This document shows, one piece after another, positions 16,519-25,664 of a stretch of DNA of 64,000 nt. The notes below the pieces were generated by a model, which was not told the origin of the DNA, ran no database searches, and saw nothing but the letters and a program-made list of their open reading frames with translations. The translations under genes and the position numbers were made by a program. Origin of the DNA: Pseudomonas sp. PSB18 (lineage in GTDB: Bacteria > Pseudomonadota > Gammaproteobacteria > Pseudomonadales > Pseudomonadaceae); assembly GCF_014596565.1 (NCBI RefSeq), contig NZ_NOIN01000006.1:186001-250000 (forward strand), given 5' to 3'. Numbering within the stretch: the first letter of the stretch is position 1; every line of letters starts with the position of its first letter.

Positions 16519-18368
16519 ACATGATCTTTCTGACTTTCGTATTTCCCCTGATCGGTTTCCTGCTGCTGGCGTTCTCCCGTGGACGCTGGTCGGAAAACCT
16601 CTCGGCACTGGTTGGCGTCGGCTCCATCGGCCTGTCGGCGATCGTTGCCGCGTACGTGATCTGGCAGTTCAACGTCGCCCCGCCCGCAGGTGGTCACTAC
16701 ACCCTGGTGCTGTGGCAATGGATGGCGGTGGAAGGCTTCACGCCGAACTTCGCCCTGTACATCGACGGCCTGTCGATCACCATGCTGGGCGTCGTGGTCG
16801 GCGTGGGTTTCCTGATCCACCTGTTCGCGTCCTGGTACATGCGCGGTGAAGCCGGTTACTCGCGCTTCTTCGCCTACACCAACCTGTTCATCGCCAGCAT
16901 GCTGTTCCTGGTGCTCGGCGATAACCTGTTGTTCCTGTACTTCGGCTGGGAAGGCGTGGGCCTGTGCTCGTACCTGTTGATCGGTTTCTACTACAGCAAC
17001 CGCAACAACGGCAACGCGGCACTCAAGGCGTTCATCGTCACCCGCATCGGCGACGTGTTCATGGCCATCGGCCTGTTCATCCTGTTCCAACAACTGGGCA
17101 CGCTGAACATCCAGGAACTGCTGGTCAAGGCACCCGAGCACTTCAAGGTCGGCGACTTCTGGATCGTCCTGGCGACCCTGATGCTGCTGGGCGGCGCCGT
17201 CGGTAAATCCGCGCAACTGCCGCTGCAGACCTGGTTGGCGGACGCGATGGCCGGCCCTACCCCGGTATCGGCGTTGATCCACGCCGCCACCATGGTGACC
17301 GCGGGCGTCTACCTGATCGCCCGTACCCACGGCTTGTTCGTCCTGGCGCCGGACATCCTGCACCTGGTCGGCATCGTCGGCGGCGTGACCCTGGTACTGG
17401 CCGGCTTTGCCGCCCTGGTACAGACCGACATCAAGCGGATCCTCGCCTACTCGACCATGAGCCAGATCGGCTACATGTTCCTGGCCCTGGGCGTCGGTGC
17501 CTGGGAAGGCGCGATCTTCCACCTGATGACCCACGCCTTCTTCAAGGCCCTGCTGTTCCTTGCTTCCGGTGCGGTGATCGTCGCCTGCCACCACGAGCAG
17601 AACATCTTCAAGATGGGCGGCCTGTGGAAGAAACTGCCGTTGGCCTACGCCAGCTTCATCGTCGGCGGCGCTGCCCTGGCGGCCCTGCCACTGGTGACCG
17701 CCGGTTTCTACTCCAAGGACGAGATCCTCTGGGAAGCGTTCGCCAGCGGTAACCAGGGCCTGCTCTATGCTGGCCTGGTGGGTGCGTTCATGACCTCGCT
17801 GTACACCTTCCGACTGATCTTCATCGCGTTCCATGGTGAAGCCAAGACCGAAGCCCACGCCGGCCACGGGATTGCCCATTGGCTGCCGCTGTCGGTGTTG
17901 ATCGTGCTGTCGACGTTCGTCGGCGCCATGATCACCCCGCCGCTGCACGGTGTGCTGCCGGAGAGCGTCGGCCATGCCGGCGGCGAAGCCAAGCACAGCC
18001 TGGAAATCGCCTCCGGTGCCATCGCCCTGGCGGGTATCCTGCTGTCCGCCCTGCTGTTCCTGGGCAAGCGTCGCTTCGTCACGGCCATCGCCAACAGCGG
18101 CCTCGGCCGTATCCTTTCGGCCTGGTGGTTCGCTGCCTGGGGCTTCGACTGGATCTACGACAAACTGTTCGTCAAGCCATACCTTGCGATCAGCCACATT
18201 CTGCGCAAAGACCCGCTCGACCAGACCATTGGCCTGATCCCGCGCATGGCCAAGGGCGGCCACACTGCCCTGAGCCGTACCGAGACCGGTCAACTGCGTT
18301 GGTATGCGGCTTCCATGGCGGCTGGCGCCGTGCTGGTTATCGGCGCCATCGTGCTGGTAGCGGTCTGA
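16515..18368 (+). CDS. nuoL: NADH-quinone oxidoreductase subunit L (antiporter-like)
   Basis: A 617-residue distal proton-pumping subunit related to Mrp antiporters. The key glutamate is in FGWEGVGLCSYLLIG, lysines of the proton path are in AVGKSAQLPLQTWLADAM, and the HAATMVTAGVYL and FFKALLFLASGAV segments are typical. The C-terminal part carries the long lateral helix seen in the family. nuoM follows after 39 bp. Confidence 0.97.
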   Translation: MNMIFLTFVFPLIGFLLLAFSRGRWSENLSALVGVGSIGLSAIVAAYVIWQFNVAPPAGGHYTLVLWQWMAVEGFTPNFALYIDGLSITMLGVVVGVGFLIHLFASWYMRGEAGYSRFFAYTNLFIASMLFLVLGDNLLFLYFGWEGVGLCSYLLIGFYYSNRNNGNAALKAFIVTRIGDVFMAIGLFILFQQLGTLNIQELLVKAPEHFKVGDFWIVLATLMLLGGAVGKSAQLPLQTWLADAMAGPTPVSALIHAATMVTAGVYLIARTHGLFVLAPDILHLVGIVGGVTLVLAGFAALVQTDIKRILAYSTMSQIGYMFLALGVGAWEGAIFHLMTHAFFKALLFLASGAVIVACHHEQNIFKMGGLWKKLPLAYASFIVGGAALAALPLVTAGFYSKDEILWEAFASGNQGLLYAGLVGAFMTSLYTFRLIFIAFHGEAKTEAHAGHGIAHWLPLSVLIVLSTFVGAMITPPLHGVLPESVGHAGGEAKHSLEIASGAIALAGILLSALLFLGKRRFVTAIANSGLGRILSAWWFAAWGFDWIYDKLFVKPYLAISHILRKDPLDQTIGLIPRMAKGGHTALSRTETGQLRWYAASMAAGAVLVIGAIVLVAV

Positions 18369-18407
18369 TATGAACCTTGCGAACTTGCGAAAGGAAACGA
18401 GCCCGTC

Positions 18408-19940
18408 ATGATTCTGCCCTGGCTAATCCTGATCCCCTTCATCGGCGGCCTGCTGTGCTGGATCGCGGAGCGCTCCAGCTCCACGCTCCCGCGCTGGATT
18501 GCGCTGCTGACCATGTCCCTGGAACTCGCGCTCGGCCTCTGGCTGTGGGCGACCGGCGACTATTCATTCGCCCCGGCCCCTGGCGCCAACCCGACCTGGG
18601 CGCTGGAGTTCAAGCACCTCTGGATCGAGCGCTTCGGCATCAGCGTGCACCTGGCCCTCGACGGCCTGTCGCTGCTGATGATCCTGCTGACCGGCCTGCT
18701 GGGTATCCTCTCGGTACTCTGCTCCTGGAAAGAGATCCAGCGTCACGTCGGCTTCTTCCACCTGAACCTGATGTGGATCCTGGGCGGTGTCGTCGGCGTG
18801 TTCCTGGCGCTGGACCTGTTCATGTTCTTCTTCTTCTGGGAAATGATGCTGGTGCCGATGTACTTCCTCATCGCGCTCTGGGGTCACAGTTCTTCGGACG
18901 GCAAGAAGACCCGGATTTACGCGGCGACCAAGTTCTTCATCTTCACCCAGGCTTCCGGCCTGATCATGTTGGTGGCGATCCTGGGCCTGGTGCTGGTCAA
19001 CTTCAACAACACCGGCGTGATTACCTTCAACTACGCCGACCTGTTGAAAGTGCAGATGTCGCGCGGTACCGAGTACGTGCTGATGCTGGGCTTCTTCATC
19101 GCCTTCGCGGTGAAGCTGCCGGTGGTGCCGTTCCACTCCTGGCTGCCGGATGCTCACGCCCAGGCGCCGACCGCCGGTTCCGTGGACCTGGCCGGTATCC
19201 TGCTGAAGACAGCGGCCTACGGCCTGCTGCGTTTCGCTCTGCCGCTGTTCCCCAACGCCTCGGCCGAGTTCGCGCCGATTGCGATGACCCTGGGCCTGAT
19301 CGGGATCTTCTACGGTGCGTTCCTGGCGTTCGCCCAGACCGACATCAAGCGCCTGATCGCCTTCTCCAGCGTCTCGCACATGGGCTTCGTGCTGATCGGG
19401 ATCTACTCCGGCAGCCAACTCGCCCTGCAAGGCGCGGTGATCCAGATGCTCGCCCACGGCCTGTCGGCGGCGGCGCTGTTTATCCTCAGCGGCCAGTTGT
19501 ACGAGCGCCTGCACACCCGGGACATGCGTGAGATGGGTGGCCTGTGGTCGCGCATCGCCTACCTGCCGGCCATCAGCCTGTTCTTCGCGGCCGCCTCCCT
19601 GGGCCTGCCAGGTACCGGCAACTTCGTCGGTGAGTTCCTGATCCTCATCGGCAGCTTCGTCAGCGCGCCGTGGATCATCGCCATCGCCACCTCCGGCCTG
19701 GTGTTCGGTTCGGTCTATTCGCTGATCATGATCCACCGCGCCTACTTCGGCCCGTCGAAGTCGGACGAAGTGCTGCGCGGCATGGACGGTCGCGAACTGA
19801 TCATGGTGCTGGGCCTGGCGATGCTGCTGGTCTACCTCGGCGTCTACCCGCAGCCGTTCCTCGACACGTCTGCCGCCACCATGCATGGCGTGCAGCAGTG
19901 GCTCGGCACCGCCTTCTCTCAACTCGCTTCGGCCCGGTAA
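18408..19940 (+). CDS. nuoM: NADH-quinone oxidoreductase subunit M (antiporter-like)
   Basis: A 510-residue proton-pumping subunit. The conserved glutamate is in FFFFWEMMLVPMYFLIALWG, and the AVKLPVVPFHSWLPDAHAQAPTAGSV signature follows. The nuoN start is 7 bp downstream. Confidence 0.97.
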   Translation: MILPWLILIPFIGGLLCWIAERSSSTLPRWIALLTMSLELALGLWLWATGDYSFAPAPGANPTWALEFKHLWIERFGISVHLALDGLSLLMILLTGLLGILSVLCSWKEIQRHVGFFHLNLMWILGGVVGVFLALDLFMFFFFWEMMLVPMYFLIALWGHSSSDGKKTRIYAATKFFIFTQASGLIMLVAILGLVLVNFNNTGVITFNYADLLKVQMSRGTEYVLMLGFFIAFAVKLPVVPFHSWLPDAHAQAPTAGSVDLAGILLKTAAYGLLRFALPLFPNASAEFAPIAMTLGLIGIFYGAFLAFAQTDIKRLIAFSSVSHMGFVLIGIYSGSQLALQGAVIQMLAHGLSAAALFILSGQLYERLHTRDMREMGGLWSRIAYLPAISLFFAAASLGLPGTGNFVGEFLILIGSFVSAPWIIAIATSGLVFGSVYSLIMIHRAYFGPSKSDEVLRGMDGRELIMVLGLAMLLVYLGVYPQPFLDTSAATMHGVQQWLGTAFSQLASAR

Positions 19941-19947
19941 GAGCGCT

Positions 19948-21411
19948 ATGGAATTCACGATTCAACACTTTATCGCGCTTGCACCGCTGTTGATCACCAG
20001 CGCCACGATCATCGTGGTGATGCTGGCGATCGCCTGGCGGCGCAATCACTCACAGACCTTCCTGCTGTCGGTGGCGGGGCTGAACCTGGCCTTGCTGTCG
20101 ATCCTGCCGGCCCTGAAAGTCGCGCCGCTGGCGGTCACGCCGTTGCTGCAGATCGACAGCTTCGCCTGCCTGTACATGGCGTTGATCCTGGTCGCCACCC
20201 TGGCCTGCGTCACCCTCGCCCACGCCTACCTCGGCGACGGCGGTTCGGGTTACCCGGGCAACCGCGAAGAACTGTACCTGCTGATCCTGATGGCCGCCGC
20301 CGGTGGCCTGGTCCTGGTCAGCGCGCAGCACCTGGCCAGCCTGTTCATCGGCCTGGAACTGCTGTCGGTGCCGGTCTACGGCCTGGTGGCCTACGCCTTC
20401 TTCAACAAGCGCTCCCTGGAAGCCGGCATCAAGTACATGGTGCTGTCGGCGGCCGGTTCGGCGTTCCTGTTGTTCGGCATGGCGCTGCTCTACGCGGAAG
20501 CCGGTACCCTGAGCTTCGTCGGCATCGGCCAGGCCCTGGCGGCCACCGGCCTGCCTAGCCCGATCGCGCAACTGGGCCTGGGCATGATGCTGATCGGCCT
20601 GGCGTTCAAGCTGTCGCTGGTACCGTTCCACCTCTGGACCCCGGACGTCTACGAGGGCGCCCCGGCTCCGGTGGCGGCGTTCCTGGCCACCGCTTCGAAA
20701 GTGGCGGTGTTCGCGGTGATGGTGCGTCTGTTCCAGATCTCGCCAGTGGCCAGCAGCGGCGTGCTGAGCAACGTGCTGACCATCATCGCCATCGTGTCGA
20801 TCCTGTTCGGTAACCTGCTGGCACTGACCCAAAGCAACCTCAAGCGTCTGCTGGGTTACTCGTCCATCGCCCACTTCGGTTACCTGCTGATCGCGCTGAT
20901 CGCCAGCAAGGGCCTGGCGGTGGAAGCCATCGGCGTGTACCTGGTCACCTACGTGATCACCAGCCTCGGCGCCTTCGGCGTGATCACCCTGATGTCCTCG
21001 CCGTACAACGGCCGCGACGCCGACGCCCTGTACGAATACCGCGGCCTGTTCTGGCGCCGTCCGTACCTGACCGCCGTGCTGACCGTGATGATGCTGTCCC
21101 TGGCCGGCATCCCGCTGACCGCCGGCTTCATCGGCAAGTTCTACATCGTCGCCACCGGCGTCGAGGCTCACCAATGGTGGCTGGTCGGCTCCCTGGTGCT
21201 GGGCAGTGCCATCGGCGTGTTCTACTACCTGCGCGTCATGGTCACCCTGTACCTGATGGAACCCAACCTGCGTCGCCACGACGCCGAGTTGCACTGGGAA
21301 CAGAAAGCAGGCGGCGTGATGCTGCTGGCCATCGCCATCCTGGCGTTCTTCCTCGGTGTGTACCCGCAGCCGTTGCTGACCCTGGTCCAGCAGGCGGGCC
21401 TGACAGGCTGA
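19948..21411 (+). CDS. nuoN: NADH-quinone oxidoreductase subunit N (antiporter-like)
   Basis: A 487-residue proton-pumping subunit that ends the operon. The FIGLELLSVPVYGLVAY and AFKLSLVPFHLWTPDVYEGAP regions are diagnostic. ATG 19948 (MEFTIQHF) follows the nuoM stop by 7 bp and agrees with the family; an in-frame upstream start would run inside nuoM. A strong terminator follows. Confidence 0.97.
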   Translation: MEFTIQHFIALAPLLITSATIIVVMLAIAWRRNHSQTFLLSVAGLNLALLSILPALKVAPLAVTPLLQIDSFACLYMALILVATLACVTLAHAYLGDGGSGYPGNREELYLLILMAAAGGLVLVSAQHLASLFIGLELLSVPVYGLVAYAFFNKRSLEAGIKYMVLSAAGSAFLLFGMALLYAEAGTLSFVGIGQALAATGLPSPIAQLGLGMMLIGLAFKLSLVPFHLWTPDVYEGAPAPVAAFLATASKVAVFAVMVRLFQISPVASSGVLSNVLTIIAIVSILFGNLLALTQSNLKRLLGYSSIAHFGYLLIALIASKGLAVEAIGVYLVTYVITSLGAFGVITLMSSPYNGRDADALYEYRGLFWRRPYLTAVLTVMMLSLAGIPLTAGFIGKFYIVATGVEAHQWWLVGSLVLGSAIGVFYYLRVMVTLYLMEPNLRRHDAELHWEQKAGGVMLLAIAILAFFLGVYPQPLLTLVQQAGLTG

Positions 21412-21433
21412 TTGCCTGAGCCTCGGCGCTGTG

Positions 21434-21466
21434 AAAAAACCCGTATCGCGAGATGCGGGTTTTTTT
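21434..21466. terminator. Rho-independent terminator of the nuo operon
   Basis: A 9-bp stem (ACCCGTATC paired with GATGCGGGT, one wobble) with a GCGA loop, an A-run on the left and a T-run on the right, so it could work in both directions. Confidence 0.92.
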
Positions 21467-21584
21467 ATGCCTGTGGAAAGACAATCGTGGCGCGGGAGCT
21501 TGCTCGGCTTTGTTCCTCGTCCGCCTCCCGCAGATTCGTTACTATGTCCGCTCCCCTGCCCTATCAGTCACCGAGTCCACACCG

Positions 21585-22403
21585 ATGCCCACCCCCAAGG
21601 ACATGGCCAACGACAGCCCCGCACCGATGATTCCCGAGCAGCGCCGGGAACAGATCCTGCGTCAGTTGCGCAAGCATCAGGTGCTGAGCGTCCATCAGTT
21701 GATGGAGATGTTCGATTGCTCGCACATGACCGTGCGTCGCGACATCGCCCTGCTAGAGCAGGAAGGCCGGGCCTATTCGGTGACGGGTGGGGTGCGTATC
21801 GCCAGCCAATTGCACAGCGAGCCGAGCCACCAGTCCAAGGCTGTGGTGGAGCTGCCGCAGAAGCAGGCCATGGCCAAACTGGCGGCCAGGCTGTTGAAGG
21901 ATGACATGACGGTGTACCTGGATGCCGGCACCAGCACGCTGGAGATCGTGCCCTATATCAAGGCGTTGTCGGGGATGACGGTGGTGACCAACGATTTCGG
22001 CGTGGTCCAGGCGCTGATGGAAGCGCCGCAGGTGACGGTGATTCATACCGGCGGACAGCTGGATCATTCCAACCACTCCTGCGTCGGCGGGCTGGCGGTG
22101 GCGACCTTGCGTCAGGTGGTGACGGACATTGCCTTCATGTCCACCAGTTCGTGGGACCTGCAACGGGGCATCACCACGCCGTCGGCCTTGAAAGTGGAAG
22201 TCAAGCAGGTGGCGATGCAGTCGGCCTCGCAAGTGGTGCTGGTGGCCAGCAGTTCCAAGTACGGCACCTTCAGCATGTACCGCATCGCCGGGCTGGAGCA
22301 GTTCGACTTCATCATCAGCGACAACGCCCTGGCACCGGCGGCGGCCGACGGCATTCGCAAGCAGGGCGTCGAATTGCTGCTGCCGGATGGGCAGCCTGCC
22401 TAA
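21585..22403 (+). CDS. DeoR/GlpR-family transcriptional regulator
   Basis: A 272-residue repressor-type protein. The N-terminal winged helix-turn-helix (residues about 18-65, REQILRQLRKHQVLSVHQLM ... SHMTVRRDIALLEQEG) is followed by the DeoRC sugar-phosphate sensor domain (DAGTSTLEI, VTNDFGVVQAL, and the closing DNALAPAAADGIRKQGVELLL). It sits convergently at the end of the acid-sugar cluster and is the obvious candidate regulator. Start choice is uncertain: ATG 21585 has a poor ribosome site, and ATG 21603 and 21633 are in frame. Confidence 0.88.
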   Translation: MPTPKDMANDSPAPMIPEQRREQILRQLRKHQVLSVHQLMEMFDCSHMTVRRDIALLEQEGRAYSVTGGVRIASQLHSEPSHQSKAVVELPQKQAMAKLAARLLKDDMTVYLDAGTSTLEIVPYIKALSGMTVVTNDFGVVQALMEAPQVTVIHTGGQLDHSNHSCVGGLAVATLRQVVTDIAFMSTSSWDLQRGITTPSALKVEVKQVAMQSASQVVLVASSSKYGTFSMYRIAGLEQFDFIISDNALAPAAADGIRKQGVELLLPDGQPA

Positions 22404-22429
22404 GATCGTCGCAAGCCGGTCCATCGCTA

Positions 22430-22584
22430 TCGCGAGCAGGCTCGCTCCCACAGAGGGGTGGGCCAAGCCCGGAATTTTTGTTCACCCTAGGCCAATGTGG
22501 GAGCGAGCCTGCTCGCGATAGCGGTGGGTCAGCCGGCATCGATGTTGACTGATCCGCCGCCATCGCGAGCAGGCTCGCTCCCAC
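22430..22584. repeat. REP cluster of three alternating copies
   Basis: Three copies of the 22-nt unit beginning GTGGGAGCGAGC: inverted at 22430-22451, direct at 22497-22518, inverted at 22563-22584, spaced 45 and 44 nt. Each unit has an internal GCGAGC/GCTCGC stem. It fills the gap between the convergent deoR-type and isomerase genes. Confidence 0.9.
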
Positions 22585-22590
22585 AAGGTT

Positions 22591-23373
22591 TTAGCGCGCT
22601 TTCCAGTCCCGCAGCCATTGCAGGCCGGCCGAGGTATCACCACGGGGACGGTATTCGCAGCCGACCCAGCCGTCATAGCCCAACTCGTCCAGCAGTTCGA
22701 ACAGGAACGGATAATGAACTTCCCCCCGGTCCGGCTCATGCCGATCCGGCACGCCGGCGATCTGGATATGCCCGATGCCACTGAAGTCGCGCCTGAGTTT
22801 GCTCGCCAGGTCGCCCTCGACAATCTGGCAGTGGTAGCAATCGAACTGGACCTTGAGGTTGTCCGCCCCGACCTCTCGGCAGATGGCATGGGCCTGATCC
22901 TGGCGGTTGAGGAAAAAGCCCGGCATGTCCCGGGTGTTGATCGGTTCCAGCAATACCGTGATCCCGGCCTTCGCCGCCTGGGTCGCGGCGTAGGCGAGGT
23001 TTTCCAGGTACACGGCGTGGTGCCGGGCACGCTCGGCTTCGGACGGGAGCAAGCCCGCCATCACATGAATGTTCGAGTTGCCGAGCACAGCGGCGTATTC
23101 CAGGGCGCGCTCGAAGCCTTGACGAAATCCCTGCTCGCGTCCGGGCAACGTTGCCAGCCCCCGCTCCCCCGCCGCCCAATCCCCGGGCGGTGCGTTGAAC
23201 AGCGCCTGGACGAGGCCGTAGTCATCCAGCCGCTGCTTGAGCACCTCGGGGCTGTACTCGTAGGGGAACAGGTATTCCACGGCATCGAAACCATCGGCCG
23301 CCGCGGCCGCGAAACGGTCGAGGAAATCATGTTGCGAATAGAGCATGCTGAGGTTGGCTGCGAAACGAGGCAT
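22591..23373 (-). CDS. otnI: 2-oxo-tetronate isomerase (hydroxypyruvate isomerase family)
   Basis: A 260-residue TIM-barrel protein of the Hyi/xylose-isomerase-like family. Metal and active-site regions are visible in LLEPINTRDMPGF, VQFDCYHCQIVEGD and GHIQIAGVPDRHEPDRGE. Next to the DUF1537 kinase and class II aldolase this matches the OtnI role (interconversion of 2- and 3-oxo-tetronate) in L-threonate/D-erythronate catabolism. It is the last gene of a leftward operon. Hydroxypyruvate isomerase remains possible from sequence alone. Confidence 0.88.
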   Translation of the reverse strand: MPRFAANLSMLYSQHDFLDRFAAAAADGFDAVEYLFPYEYSPEVLKQRLDDYGLVQALFNAPPGDWAAGERGLATLPGREQGFRQGFERALEYAAVLGNSNIHVMAGLLPSEAERARHHAVYLENLAYAATQAAKAGITVLLEPINTRDMPGFFLNRQDQAHAICREVGADNLKVQFDCYHCQIVEGDLASKLRRDFSGIGHIQIAGVPDRHEPDRGEVHYPFLFELLDELGYDGWVGCEYRPRGDTSAGLQWLRDWKAR

Positions 23374-23383
23374 ACGATATTCC

Positions 23384-24844
23384 TTAAACGAAAGGCCAGA
23401 TCAACAAGGTGATACCGAAACCGAGTGTACCGAGCAGCGTGGTAATCACGGTCCAGGTGCGCAGGCCGTCCGCCACGTTGAGCCCTGCCAGTTTAGTGAA
23501 GATCCAGTAACCGGCGTCGTTGATGTGGGACATCGCCAGCCCGCCACCGCCCATGGCCAGGCACAGCAGCGCCAGGTGATTGGGGGTCAGGCCGAGCGTA
23601 GCGATCAACGGACTGATGATACCGGCGGTGGTCACCAGCGCTACCGTGGTCGAACCTTGCACGGCGCGCAACAGCATGGTCAGCAAAAAGCCCAGCGCCA
23701 GCACCGGCAACCCGGTGGTGCGCAACATCTCGGACACCACCGCACCGATCCCGGTATCCACCAGCACCTTGCCAAAGACGCCGCCGGCACCGGCGATCAG
23801 GATCACCATCGCCACACCGGGCAACGCCGAGCCGATCACATCGGACACTTGGGTGCGACTCCAGCCCCGCCGTGAGCCCAACAGCCAGGCGCAGAGCAAG
23901 GTGTCGATCAGCAGGGCCACCAGCGGCGCCCCCAGCACCGTCATGACACCGCGAATCGCAGACTCCATCGGCAGCAGCGTGGTCGACAGCGTGCCCAGCA
24001 GGATCAGCACGATGGGCAACAGGATCAGCCCGACAATCAGGCCGAACCCCGGTGGCGGTGCCGGTGGCAGCTTGGCGACCAGCGAGCCGGTGGACTCTTC
24101 CAGCCCCATATGGGACACCGCGACGGCGGCTTGCACCGGATCCCTGCCGTTACCGTTGCTCCAGGCGGCCAGGTCTTCATTGGTGACATGGGGACCGTAG
24201 ACTTCGGCGCGGATGTCGTCGGTCATCGGATAGAAGCGACGCGTCATGCGCCCCGCCACTTTATAGCCGACAAAACACAGGAACGCGGTCAACGGCAGGC
24301 CGAACATCAACACACGGCCCAGGTCGGCCCCCAACTGGCTGGCCGCCGCCACCGCCCCCGGATGCGGTGGCAGGAACGCATGCACCGTGAGCAACGCCGC
24401 ACACATCGGCAAGGCGAACACCAGCAACGGCTTGCGGGCGCTGCGAGCCACGCCATAGGCCAGCGGCATGAGGATGATGACACCCACCTCGAAGAACACC
24501 GGCACGCCGATGATGAAGCCGGCGATGGTCAGGGCCAGCGGTGTACGCCGGTTGCCAAAGCGCTCGATCAGGGTTTTCGCCAGGGCCTCGGCGCCGCCCG
24601 ACAATTCGATGATGCGCCCGATCATCGCGCCCAGGGCGATGATGATTGCGATATGGCCGAGGGTCTTGCCCATGCCGCCTTCAATGGTCGCCACCAGGTC
24701 GGCCGGTTTGACCCCGGCCACCAGCGCCACCAGGATGCTCACCAGCATCAGCGCCACGAACGGTTGAAACTTGTACTTGAGCACCAGGAACAGCAACAGC
24801 GCGATCCCGGCACCGGCCGTGATCATCAGGATGACCGGGCTCAT
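23384..24844 (-). CDS. GntP-family gluconate/acid-sugar:H+ symporter
   Basis: A 486-residue membrane protein with about 12-14 helices of the gluconate permease family (MSPVILMITAGAGIALLLFL ... VLKYKFQPFVALMLVS at the N-terminus, GGMGKTLGHIAIIIALGAMIG in the signature region, MGGGGLAMSHINDAGYW near the C-terminus). In this cluster it probably imports threonate, erythronate or a related C4 acid. The start at 24844 fits the family; a 15-residue upstream extension is not supported. Confidence 0.9.
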   Translation of the reverse strand: MSPVILMITAGAGIALLLFLVLKYKFQPFVALMLVSILVALVAGVKPADLVATIEGGMGKTLGHIAIIIALGAMIGRIIELSGGAEALAKTLIERFGNRRTPLALTIAGFIIGVPVFFEVGVIILMPLAYGVARSARKPLLVFALPMCAALLTVHAFLPPHPGAVAAASQLGADLGRVLMFGLPLTAFLCFVGYKVAGRMTRRFYPMTDDIRAEVYGPHVTNEDLAAWSNGNGRDPVQAAVAVSHMGLEESTGSLVAKLPPAPPPGFGLIVGLILLPIVLILLGTLSTTLLPMESAIRGVMTVLGAPLVALLIDTLLCAWLLGSRRGWSRTQVSDVIGSALPGVAMVILIAGAGGVFGKVLVDTGIGAVVSEMLRTTGLPVLALGFLLTMLLRAVQGSTTVALVTTAGIISPLIATLGLTPNHLALLCLAMGGGGLAMSHINDAGYWIFTKLAGLNVADGLRTWTVITTLLGTLGFGITLLIWPFV

Positions 24845-24967
24845 GGGCGCGACCCTCCGGAGAGGATCGGGAGAACGCTTGCGCGACAAACACTGCGATT
24901 GAAATGGGTCATGGAGTGAATCCTGTTGTTATTGTTTTTTCAGCCAGCCCGCACGACACCGGTAGCA

Positions 24968-24983
24968 AGGGGATCAGTCCCCT
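24968..24983. repeat. Short GGGGA palindrome inside the acid-sugar cluster
   Basis: Inverted arms AGGGGA/TCCCCT with a 4-nt loop lie in the 181-bp gap between the aldolase gene and the permease gene, followed by CGCCAC as in the other GGCGAGGGG elements. The gap and hairpin may reduce read-through into the permease and isomerase genes. Confidence 0.6.
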
Positions 24984-25025
24984 CGCCACTGGCTGTGCAA
25001 GGCTTTGGTTCTTGTGGCGGATCCC

Positions 25026-25664
25026 TTACCAATCGGCGCCGAAGATAGCGCGCAGCTCATCCAGTGCCGCCTGATCGAGCGGCTCGGGCCTGGGATTGCT
25101 CATCAGCCAGAGCCGCGCGGTCTCTTCCAACTCTTCCAGGGCGTAGCTGGCCCGGGACACCGTACTTTCCCAGACCACCGGGCCCAGGCGTTCGAGCATC
25201 ACGCCGCGAACCCGATTGGCCAGTTGCGCCACCTGCTCCGCCACGTCAGGCGAGCCGGGGCGCTGGTAGCCGATCAATGGAATGTGCCCGACCTTCATCA
25301 CCTGATAAGGCGTGAGCGGCGGCAAGATGTCGTCGGGCCGCCAGACACCGGCCAGGGTCAGCGCCACCAGATGAGTGGAGTGGGTGTGCACCACGCCCCC
25401 GACCGTCGGGTTGCGGTCGTAGACCTGGCGATGCAGCGCCAGGGTCTTGGACGGCTTGTGCCCGGACACCCAATCGCCAGCGGCATTGACCTTGGCGATG
25501 GTCCCGGGATCGAGACGTCCCAGGCAGGCATCGGTCGGCGTGATCAGCCAGCCATCGTCGAGCAGGGCGCTGATGTTGCCGGCGCTGCCGACGGTGTAGC
25601 CGCGCTGATAGAGGCTAAGGCCGACTTCGCAGATCTCTTCGCGCAAGGCGCTTTCCGGGCTCAT
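25026..25664 (-). CDS. otnC: 3-oxo-tetronate 4-phosphate decarboxylase (class II aldolase family)
   Basis: A 212-residue class II aldolase/adducin-domain protein. The zinc-binding histidines are in VVHTHSTHLVAL, and the phosphate-binding GSAGNISALLDDG motif is at residues about 26-38. In OtnK-type pathways OtnC decarboxylates 3-oxo-tetronate 4-phosphate to dihydroxyacetone phosphate and CO2. Its start overlaps the stop of the kinase gene by 4 bp (ATGA). Confidence 0.9.
   Translation of the reverse strand: MSPESALREEICEVGLSLYQRGYTVGSAGNISALLDDGWLITPTDACLGRLDPGTIAKVNAAGDWVSGHKPSKTLALHRQVYDRNPTVGGVVHTHSTHLVALTLAGVWRPDDILPPLTPYQVMKVGHIPLIGYQRPGSPDVAEQVAQLANRVRGVMLERLGPVVWESTVSRASYALEELEETARLWLMSNPRPEPLDQAALDELRAIFGADW

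Noticed and set aside
7535..21294. Several antisense open frames of 300-700 codons opposite the nuo genes
   Set aside because: They are low-complexity His/Gln/Arg-rich shadows of the nuo reading frames with no family resemblance.
22404..22590. REP triple considered as a CRISPR-like array
   Set aside because: Units alternate in orientation and are palindromic, with no unique spacers of constant size. They are REP elements.
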